From EC70 sp018675395 (GTDB lineage: Bacteria > Verrucomicrobiota > Verrucomicrobiia > Verrucomicrobiales > DEV007), in contig JABGYE010000303.1 of NCBI GenBank assembly GCA_018675395.1, positions 1 to 5,698 on the forward strand: a stretch of DNA of 5,698 bases, in the 5' to 3' direction. The notes beneath the pieces were generated by a model, which saw only the letters and a program-made list of their open reading frames with translations, was not told where the DNA came from and did not search any database. The translations under genes and the position numbers were made by a program. Of the stretch, positions 1 through 5,497 are shown in pieces (positions within the stretch are counted from its first letter, which is position 1; the number at the start of each line of letters is the position of its first letter).

Positions 1-36
1 GGTCAAGGTCAGGGCGAAGGTCAGGGTCAGGGTCAA
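1..36 (+). repeat. Hexanucleotide coding repeat (GGTCAG-type, six units visible)
   Basis: Six consecutive 6-bp units of the form GGTCAR (one variant, GGCGAA) encode Gly-Gln/Gly-Glu dipeptides. The tract touches the left edge, so its full length is not known. Because the unit is 6 bp, slippage would change length without shifting frame. The product is probably a flexible linker before the charged tail. Confidence 0.75.
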
Positions 37-255
37 CCATCTGAGCAAGGGAACGGTGATCAGGGCAATTACGCTGGAACTGGTGGAGCAAAAGGCCCAA
101 AGAGAGATGAAAGAGGAACTAGCAAATTTATCGGATTACCAAAACGCGAAAGAGGCACTCTTAATCAGTCCAAGTCAGATTCTTATCCTGCAGAATATGG
201 TTCACTCATTCAGCAATATCTTAAAAACTTGTCAGATAAAGCGACGAACAAATAA
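1..255 (+). CDS. C-terminal end of a Gly/Gln-rich protein of unknown function (5' end outside window)
   Basis: Frame 1 is open from the left edge to a TAA at 253-255 and encodes 84 residues. It begins with a Gly-Gln dipeptide tract (about residues 1-12) and continues through a Gly-, Asn- and Lys-rich hydrophilic linker to about residue 45. It ends in a charged, probably helical tail containing KRERGTLNQSKSDSYPAEYG and then LIQQYLKNLSDK. I see no membrane segment or catalytic motif. Tails of this form, in which a low-complexity linker leads to 'LP-x-RER...YPxEY...YLKNL', are familiar to me from large, poorly characterised envelope-associated proteins of Planctomycetes and Verrucomicrobia, often encoded just before prenyltransferase-repeat genes as here. 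Assignment to a DUF4175-like protein is only a guess. An overlapping frame-2 reading (56-286) lacks this family resemblance and is taken as a shadow. That the frame is coding is fairly sure; the function is unknown. Confidence 0.72.
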   Translation, partial: GQGQGEGQGQGQPSEQGNGDQGNYAGTGGAKGPKRDERGTSKFIGLPKRERGTLNQSKSDSYPAEYGSLIQQYLKNLSDKATNK

Positions 256-298
256 AAGCTGTAGATCGAATAATCCTTTAGCCTGAAAAGCACGACAA

Positions 299-1363
299 AT
301 GGGAATATCTATTACAAATATTATTAAAGAAATATCCGTAAATATAGTCATTTTCCTCTCATTGCTAAATTCCGCAATCAGTGCCCCCTCCAAAGGTCGA
401 CTAGAAGATCCGGTCAAAGTTAATGCGGCTACAGAGACAGTCATTAATGGGGCACTCGCCTACCTAGCATCAAAGCAATCGCCTACAGGAGCCTGGGCAG
501 GAGAAACCGGTGAAGAGGCACGGTATCCAATTGCTATGACTGCATACACTTTAATGGCTTTCCAAGCTGCAGGAAACTTACCTAATGAAGGCCCTTACGG
601 AAAGAATGTCGATCTGGCCGTTCGATACCTACTCTCCCAAGTAGATGACCAGGGATTGATAGGCGATGAAAACAGTGGGCAATACATGTACTTCCACGGC
701 ATTGCGAGCATCGCATTAGCTGAACTTTATGGCCAAACAAATGATGATGCCTTAAAAAACAAACTTGAGAAAATGATCAAAGTCATTGTTAGCAGTCAAA
801 ATCCACAAGGAGGATGGAGATACCAACCAATTGCTAGAGACGCAGACATTTCCGTAACTGTTCTGGCCGTTGTCGCCCTGAGGGCCGCCAAAAATGGTGG
901 TCTTTCCGTCCCTCAAAAGACAATTGATGATGCTGTTAATTACGTAAAAAAATGCTTCAACAAACGCGATGGGGGTTTCGGATATCAGCCCGCTCAGGGG
1001 TCCGGATTCGCAAGAACAGCAGCAGCAATTTATTCACTTCAAGTATGTGGCCAATACGATGACCCAACTGTCGCTGCCGGTTCAAAATATCTAAACCTTA
1101 GATTTAAGCCTGGAGATCGATGGTTCACCTATGGAAATTTCTATGCGGCCCCAGCTCAGTACATGATAGGAGGAAAGGTATGGGCTGATTGGTATTCGAC
1201 GCTGAATAAAACACTATTGGAAAGAGCTCGGACCGATGACGATGGTAATAAATACTGGAACAGAGAACTCGACGGGAGTAGCCCGGGACCCATTTATTCC
1301 ACGGCAGTCTACACAATGATTTTAGCAATGCCTTACCATTACGTCCCACTTTACCAAAGATAG
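299..1363 (+). CDS. Secreted prenyltransferase/squalene oxidase repeat-containing protein
   Basis: This gene encodes 354 residues. A hydrophobic stretch at about residues 14-23 followed by small residues (NSAISA, 24-29) looks like a signal peptide, so the mature protein is probably exported. The body has the repeats of an alpha/alpha-barrel of the prenyltransferase/squalene oxidase type: QSPTGAW (60-66), QNPQGGWRY (167-175) and DGGFGYQ (224-230), each near the junction of helical segments. The segment DADISVTVLAVVALRAAKN starting at D181, and the end ...MPYHYVPLYQR (344-354), match my recollection of a family common in Planctomycetes and Verrucomicrobia. At D181 the sequence is DADIS rather than the DxDD acid motif of squalene-hopene cyclases, so triterpene cyclisation is not supported and a structural or binding role is as likely. 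The start is the first ATG after an in-frame TGA (284-286); there is no clear ribosome-binding site. The next gene begins 11 bp after the stop, suggesting co-transcription. Family is confident, function unknown. Confidence 0.88.
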   Translation: MGISITNIIKEISVNIVIFLSLLNSAISAPSKGRLEDPVKVNAATETVINGALAYLASKQSPTGAWAGETGEEARYPIAMTAYTLMAFQAAGNLPNEGPYGKNVDLAVRYLLSQVDDQGLIGDENSGQYMYFHGIASIALAELYGQTNDDALKNKLEKMIKVIVSSQNPQGGWRYQPIARDADISVTVLAVVALRAAKNGGLSVPQKTIDDAVNYVKKCFNKRDGGFGYQPAQGSGFARTAAAIYSLQVCGQYDDPTVAAGSKYLNLRFKPGDRWFTYGNFYAAPAQYMIGGKVWADWYSTLNKTLLERARTDDDGNKYWNRELDGSSPGPIYSTAVYTMILAMPYHYVPLYQR

Positions 1364-1374
1364 CCCCTTATATA

Positions 1375-2775
1375 ATGCATTACAAAAAACTCGAATCAGC
1401 TGTACACGTTACGAGTTTATTTCTCCTTCTCTTATCAACGCAAAGCCGTTCAGAATTCAGAGTCGACATTGAAAGTACTGAAAATTCAGCTTGGGGAGGA
1501 TTCATTAAATCAGAAGGAACGGAACTAATTAAGACCAGAGACCATACGGGCACTCCTCTGGATCAAAGTAAAGGATCAGCAGGCATAGAGAAAAAAGTAG
1601 ATCTTAATGGTACAGGTCGAATTATATTCTACGCTCTAAAACCAAATCCTTCTGCTGAACCTTATGATGACGGCCCCCTCCCCCCGCCATGGATAGAAGG
1701 AGCCATTGGCCCCTTACCAAGAGGAGGATCTGTTAAAGTAAAAAACGGGAGCATCCTAATAGAAACTTCATCACCTGAACGAAATGAAAATTTTGGATCT
1801 TTCTATATGGCTCAACGCCCAATTCCCGAAACTGAAACGCACGTCACAACTAAAATCACCAGAATAGATACTTACGAGCAGGAAACAAAAAGCGGAATCA
1901 TGATCCGCAAAGGAACTGACCCTAGTGCAGAAAGCGTTTTCATTGCACTTTCGCACAGGCGTCCCGCATCCATTCATTACACCAAAGAGGGAGAAACCAT
2001 TAGTAAAACAGATGCACGCAGTAATTCAAGGCCCGGGCACTGGATACGGTTGACCCGAAAAGGCGGTAAAATCACTGGCTTCGTTTCAGCGGACGGAGAG
2101 TTCTGGCGAGAACTCAGATCGTTCCCAGATGAAATGGGTAAAGATGCCATTGTCTGCTTAGTCGGACAGGGCCGTAAACCGCGTCGACGATGGGTCACAA
2201 TCTTCGATCATTTACAAATAGGAACTCTAGAAGAACTCGGATCTCAAAAAATACTGCATCCAAAAATAGCTCTGATTGACGGCACTATTTTTCATTCACC
2301 TATTCAATCTGCAAATAAATCCATCTTCAGGCTAGGAGGCATTCACAGCGGCAAAGTGATACCATCACTTACAATTTCACGGATAGAATTCCATCATCCT
2401 ATCGAAACCAAGTTTGATGAATTCTTAGATGGTAGAAGGAATGGAGTCCTTCTATCTAATGGCGACTTTTTCGAATGTAATCTTTCCGGGATCTCCACTA
2501 CCGAAGAAGGCATTGAGATGGCATGCCGTTCCACTCTCTTCGGTAAGCGAAAATTTGACCTGACCGGCTCAGTGAATGCTCTTGTCCTCAGGCCCGCATC
2601 TAAAAAGGCCCCACCTGGCCTGCCTTGCAGCATTTTGACCTGGCAAGGAGGTAGAATTTATGGTCGAAATCTAAGATTTAGAGATAATGAGGCCATCATA
2701 GACACGATACGCCTTCGGACCCAAAATGTTCCCTTAAAAGAAATAAAAACCATCATTACCGACAATAAGAGTTAA
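1375..2775 (+). CDS. Exported protein with concanavalin A-like (DUF1349-like) domain and C-terminal repeats
   Basis: This gene encodes 466 residues. Lysines near the N-terminus followed by TSLFLLLLS (13-21) and TQSRS form a plausible signal peptide. Residues about 27-100 are an unrecognised region ending in a Pro-rich stretch (PLPPPW, W106). Residues about 106-280 resemble a concanavalin A-like beta-sandwich of the DUF1349 / 'regulation of enolase' type: SGIMIRKG (173-180), HWIRLTRKG (222-230) and SADGEFW (238-244) fall in the usual order. Such domains are generally thought to bind carbohydrate or act as adhesion modules; no catalytic residues are evident. The C-terminal part (about 296-462) shows three weakly similar blocks around IDG (301-303), NGD (362-364) and QGG (424-426), about 61 residues apart. 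Each runs from a hydrophobic strand through Gly to a later hydrophobic strand ending near I/V-x-x-I/L. The gene lies 11 bp after the prenyltransferase-repeat gene, so it probably belongs to the same transcript and is secreted with it. The start has no visible Shine-Dalgarno sequence. Ligand and role are unknown. Confidence 0.82.
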   Translation: MHYKKLESAVHVTSLFLLLLSTQSRSEFRVDIESTENSAWGGFIKSEGTELIKTRDHTGTPLDQSKGSAGIEKKVDLNGTGRIIFYALKPNPSAEPYDDGPLPPPWIEGAIGPLPRGGSVKVKNGSILIETSSPERNENFGSFYMAQRPIPETETHVTTKITRIDTYEQETKSGIMIRKGTDPSAESVFIALSHRRPASIHYTKEGETISKTDARSNSRPGHWIRLTRKGGKITGFVSADGEFWRELRSFPDEMGKDAIVCLVGQGRKPRRRWVTIFDHLQIGTLEELGSQKILHPKIALIDGTIFHSPIQSANKSIFRLGGIHSGKVIPSLTISRIEFHHPIETKFDEFLDGRRNGVLLSNGDFFECNLSGISTTEEGIEMACRSTLFGKRKFDLTGSVNALVLRPASKKAPPGLPCSILTWQGGRIYGRNLRFRDNEAIIDTIRLRTQNVPLKEIKTIITDNKS

Positions 2776-2799
2776 TGCATTTAAGGATTTCTTTCGTCA

Positions 2800-2828
2800 T
2801 TGCTTGCATCATTATGAAACTCTGTAAT
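2800..2828 (+). promoter_or_regulatory. Candidate sigma-70-type promoter for carA
   Basis: TTGCTT at 2800-2805 (3 of 6 matches to TTGACA, with the important TTG) is followed after 17 bp by TGTAAT at 2823-2828 (5 of 6 matches to TATAAT). Transcription would begin near 2835, leaving a leader of about 35 nt before the carA ATG. It lies in the 94-bp gap where the secreted-protein operon ends and the housekeeping genes begin, which is where a promoter is expected. In AT-rich DNA such matches also occur by chance. I see no ARG-box-like or pyrimidine-responsive attenuator structure here. Confidence 0.3.
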
Positions 2829-2869
2829 AAATCATCGAACCATAAATTCTCCCATTTTAATTAAAAAGA

Positions 2870-4036
2870 ATGAAAGCAATCCTAGCCCTTGAAGATGGTC
2901 GCCATTTTGTAGGTGAAGCCTTCGGCGCCACTGGTGAACAGAGCGGAGAAATCTGCTTCAATACATCGATGACAGGTTACCAGGAAATTCTAACTGATCC
3001 TTCATACAGGGGCCAAATTGTAACAATGACTTATCCACTCATTGGTAATTATGGAGTCAATGATATCGATACAGAAAGCAATTGCCCGCACGTGAAAGGA
3101 TTTGTCATAGAAGAACTCTGTGAAGAACCAAGTAACTGGAGATCTGAGAATTCTCTGCAGTCATATTTAAAGGATAACAACATAATAGGAATTCAAGGAA
3201 TCGACACTCGTTCCCTAACAAAACATTTAAGAGAACGCGGAGCAATGAAAGCTATGCTCACTACCGAAGACATATCCCCAGAAGAGGCTTGCTCCCGCGC
3301 AGCACAATCCGATGGAGTCGTCGGAATGGATTTTGTTCAGGAAGTGACAACTGAAGAATCTTACCAGTGGGACCCCGATGACACCCTGAGCAGGGAATGG
3401 GTACTGGCAAACCCCACAACAGAGCCCGATCAGAAGAACGGTAACAATTATTATCAGAATCTTCCTGAAATTAAATATCAAATCGTTGCATATGATTTCG
3501 GAATAAAACAAAACATCCTTCGGTGCTTAAGACGCGAAGGCTTTTCAATTAACGTCGTTAACGCAAGGACCTCAGCAGAGGATGTCTTGTCAATGAATCC
3601 TGATGGGGTATTTCTCTCTAACGGGCCTGGTGACCCGGAGGCCCTCGGTCACATCCATACAGAAATTAAATCATTGCTCGGAAAAATCCCTGTCTTTGGA
3701 ATCTGTTTGGGGCACCAGGTACTGGCTCATGCCATTGGAGGCAAAACGTACAAACTTAAATTTGGCCATCGCGGTGGCAATCAACCGGTCAAGGACCTAA
3801 GAACAGATGCGGTGGCCATCACATCACAGAATCATGGATTTGCCGTTGATGCCGACTCACTACCTTCAAGTGCAGAAGTGACTCACATTAATTTAAATGA
3901 TGATACCGTTGAGGGCCTCCGTAGCAATGATCACCCCACTTTTAGCGTTCAATATCACCCCGAAGCTTCACCCGGACCAAACGACGCTAAGTATTTCTTT
4001 TCTGAGTTCGCCAAATTGATTGAAGATTCGAAGTGA
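2870..4036 (+). CDS. carA: Carbamoyl phosphate synthetase small (glutaminase) subunit
   Basis: CarA hydrolyses glutamine and passes ammonia to the large subunit CarB, which makes carbamoyl phosphate for arginine and pyrimidine synthesis in the cytoplasm. The product has 388 residues, near the usual 370-390. The N-terminal CarA domain shows the signature FNTSMTGYQEILTDPSY and further on GIQGIDTRSLTKHLRERGAM. After a hydrophilic linker (about 165-200) comes a class I glutamine amidotransferase domain: YDFGIKQNILR, FLSNGPGDPEA, then GICLGHQ with the nucleophile Cys279, KFGHRGGNQPVKD, TSQNHGFAVD, and QYHPEASPGP with His363 and Glu365 completing the triad. The start is an ATG that places the family N-terminus (MKAILALEDG) correctly; the upstream AAAAAGA is at best a weak ribosome-binding site. 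carB does not follow; the next gene is purA, 105 bp on. The protein appears complete and active. Confidence 0.98.
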   Translation: MKAILALEDGRHFVGEAFGATGEQSGEICFNTSMTGYQEILTDPSYRGQIVTMTYPLIGNYGVNDIDTESNCPHVKGFVIEELCEEPSNWRSENSLQSYLKDNNIIGIQGIDTRSLTKHLRERGAMKAMLTTEDISPEEACSRAAQSDGVVGMDFVQEVTTEESYQWDPDDTLSREWVLANPTTEPDQKNGNNYYQNLPEIKYQIVAYDFGIKQNILRCLRREGFSINVVNARTSAEDVLSMNPDGVFLSNGPGDPEALGHIHTEIKSLLGKIPVFGICLGHQVLAHAIGGKTYKLKFGHRGGNQPVKDLRTDAVAITSQNHGFAVDADSLPSSAEVTHINLNDDTVEGLRSNDHPTFSVQYHPEASPGPNDAKYFFSEFAKLIEDSK

Positions 4037-4100
4037 CCATTATATTTTCTAAAGTTCACCCCCTTAAATTTCCAAAAAAAACCAACAGAAAGATAGGATC

Positions 4101-4112
4101 TGATTTAAATCA
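4101..4112. repeat. Perfect 12-bp palindrome upstream of purA
   Basis: TGATTTAAATCA is a perfect inverted repeat without a spacer, lying 29 bp before the purA start in the carA-purA gap. Its size and symmetry would suit the binding site of a dimeric regulator, but it is AT-rich and only one copy is seen in the window. It does not resemble the PurR operator consensus. A regulatory role is speculative. Confidence 0.3.
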
Positions 4113-4116
4113 TAAA

Positions 4117-4132
4117 TGAGCAAAGAGGCTCA
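4117..4132 (+). promoter_or_regulatory. Small hairpin in the purA leader covering the best ribosome-binding-site candidate
   Basis: TGAGC (4117-4121) and GCTCA (4128-4132) can pair as a 5-bp stem with the 6-nt loop AAAGAG. The only purine-rich Shine-Dalgarno-like string before purA, AAAGAGG (4122-4128), lies in this loop and at the edge of the stem. It is 13 nt from the ATG, further than the usual 5-9. The hairpin could tune ribosome access, but a 5-bp stem is weak and may be chance. Confidence 0.22.
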
Positions 4133-4141
4133 GCTAATTTT

Positions 4142-5419
4142 ATGCCCAACACAATTATTGTAGGAGCCCAGTGGGGCGATGAAGGAAAAGGAAAAATAGT
4201 CGACTTCCTCACTGAGGACACTGACATTGTCGTACGAGCTCAGGGAGGAAATAATGCGGGCCACACTGTCATACATGACAACAAAAAATATGTCCTCCAC
4301 CTAATACCCTCCGGAATCTTATGGCCTGAGAAAAAATGTGTCATAGGTAACGGTGTCGTCATCGATCCAATATCACTACTCGAGGAATTTGACAACTTAA
4401 AGACCAAGGGAGTCGAGGTGACTCCTGAAAACTTAGCTATCAGTAACAGGGCGCACCTGACCCTGTCCTATCACAGGACCCTGGACTCTTATCGCGAGTC
4501 TGGACTCGGAGGTAAAAAAATTGGCACCACAGGAAGAGGTATTGGCCCGACTTATATCGATAAGGCGGAACGTTCCGGCATCCGGATGGCAGATCTATTT
4601 GATGAGGGAAAATTATCTGAAAAGATTATATCGAAGGTCGATAAAGCGAACATCACTCTGCAGGGAAGCGAAGCAGAAACGATAGACAGCAATGAAATTA
4701 TTGGCCAAATCAAAGAAGCAGCCGAACGGCTTAAACCTTTCGTAACTGAAACCACGACTTACCTGCACGAACAAATCATCGCAGGTAAATCACTGCTCTT
4801 TGAAGGGGCCCAGGGAACTTACCTAGACATAGATCATGGGACTTACCCATTCGTCACTTCATCGAACACCACGGCCGGTGGAGCTTGCACAGGGTCCGGT
4901 GTTTCACCCCGATCAATTGATAATGTGACCGCAGTAGCAAAGGCTTACACTACCAGGGTAGGATCTGGACCCTTCATTACAGAAAATCAGGAATTTTCAG
5001 ACCGCATGCACGGTATGGGAAGAGAATTTGGCGCAACAACGGGTCGCAAAAGGCGTTGCGGTTGGTTCGATGCAGTCCTCGTGAGGCACGCCTGCAGACT
5101 GAACGGAGCCGACCATCTTGCTCTTACTAATGTCGATGGACTTGATGGTATAGATACAATAAAAATTTGCACCTCGTACGAACTGAGAGGTGAAACAATT
5201 CATACTCCCCCAGCAAATTCCGAGGACTGGGAAATCTGTAATCCCGTTTATGAAGAAATGCCGGGATGGGTCGATGAAATCACTGCTGGAGCACCTGACA
5301 TTGCAACGATGGCAGACAAAGCAAAGGCTTACCTCGATCGCCTCTCCGAACTATGCGAAACTCCAATCAGAATCGTTGGAGTGGGGCCAGACCGCAAGGA
5401 AACACTGTTACGGGATTAG
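4142..5419 (+). CDS. purA: Adenylosuccinate synthetase
   Basis: PurA joins IMP and aspartate with GTP hydrolysis to give adenylosuccinate, the first committed step of AMP synthesis, in the cytoplasm. The product has 425 residues against about 430 for the family. Visible motifs in order: QWGDEGKGK (10-18) with catalytic base Asp13 and the phosphate-binding loop; NNAGHTV (37-43) with catalytic acid His41; GNGVVIDP; TTGRGIGPTYIDKAERSGIR for IMP binding; LFEGAQGTYLDIDHGTYPFVTSSN; TTRVGSGPF; EFGATTGRKRRCGW (295-308), with Arg305 in the loop that contacts aspartate and the nucleotides; and a C-terminal GVGPDRKETL. The guanine-recognition motif, TKxD in E. coli (Lys331, Asp333), reads T-N-V-D here, with Asn330 replacing Lys and Asp332 kept. 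The ATG chosen gives the usual family N-terminus with Asp13 and His41 at the same numbers as in E. coli. The gene is probably functional and lies between carA and uppS on the same strand. Confidence 0.98.
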   Translation: MPNTIIVGAQWGDEGKGKIVDFLTEDTDIVVRAQGGNNAGHTVIHDNKKYVLHLIPSGILWPEKKCVIGNGVVIDPISLLEEFDNLKTKGVEVTPENLAISNRAHLTLSYHRTLDSYRESGLGGKKIGTTGRGIGPTYIDKAERSGIRMADLFDEGKLSEKIISKVDKANITLQGSEAETIDSNEIIGQIKEAAERLKPFVTETTTYLHEQIIAGKSLLFEGAQGTYLDIDHGTYPFVTSSNTTAGGACTGSGVSPRSIDNVTAVAKAYTTRVGSGPFITENQEFSDRMHGMGREFGATTGRKRRCGWFDAVLVRHACRLNGADHLALTNVDGLDGIDTIKICTSYELRGETIHTPPANSEDWEICNPVYEEMPGWVDEITAGAPDIATMADKAKAYLDRLSELCETPIRIVGVGPDRKETLLRD

Positions 5420-5446
5420 CCATTAAGACAATTGCGTTGTGTTAGT

Positions 5447-5465
5447 TTGGAATTTTATATTCCAA
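5447..5465 (+). repeat. Inverted repeat (7-bp arms, 5-nt loop) between purA and uppS
   Basis: TTGGAAT-TTTAT-ATTCCAA forms a perfect 7-bp stem 27 bp after the purA stop and 32 bp before the uppS start. It is AT-rich and not followed directly by a run of T, so it is a poor intrinsic terminator. A weak -35/-10 pair (TTGCGT at 5432-5437, 18-bp spacer, TATATT at 5456-5461) would place the -10 inside the repeat, as expected for an operator over a promoter. Terminator, operator and chance all remain open. Confidence 0.4.
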
Positions 5466-5497
5466 TTATGATCCAACTCATTTATTCTTAACTCTAA

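Noticed and set aside
229..256. TTGTCA, 16-bp spacer, AATAAA as a promoter for the prenyltransferase-repeat gene
   Set aside because: The -10 is poor (4 of 6), it lies in the end of the preceding gene, and AT-rich sequence gives many such matches.
56..286. 76-codon frame overlapping the left-edge gene
   Set aside because: It is in another frame from the Gly/Gln-rich protein tail, whose composition and charged end match a known type of protein; this reading shows no recognisable features.
1371..1376. TATAAT, a perfect -10 hexamer, just before the concanavalin A-like gene
   Set aside because: It overlaps the ATG itself, so a transcript from it would start inside the gene, and I see no matching -35; treated as chance.
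3227..3511. 94-codon reverse-strand frame inside carA
   Set aside because: It lies wholly within a well-conserved carA coding region and its product matches nothing I recognise; a shadow frame.
3623..3644. GC-rich inverted repeat GGGCCT...AGGCCC within carA
   Set aside because: It falls on the codons for the conserved NGPGDPEA motif, which by itself forces G/C-rich complementary codons, and there is no T-run.
4116..4163. 15-codon upstream frame (ATG at 4116, TAG at 4161) overlapping the purA start
   Set aside because: It has no ribosome-binding site and an unremarkable peptide; overlapping short frames of this size are expected by chance.
4446..4477. Alternative hairpins in purA (ACAGGG with CCCTGT, or CCTGT with ACAGG), attenuator-like
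   Set aside because: They are about 300 nt inside the purA coding region with no leader peptide or terminator, so no regulatory logic is apparent.
5190..5426. 78-codon + strand frame overlapping the end of purA
   Set aside because: It overlaps the conserved PurA C-terminus in another frame and ends just after the purA stop; no family features.
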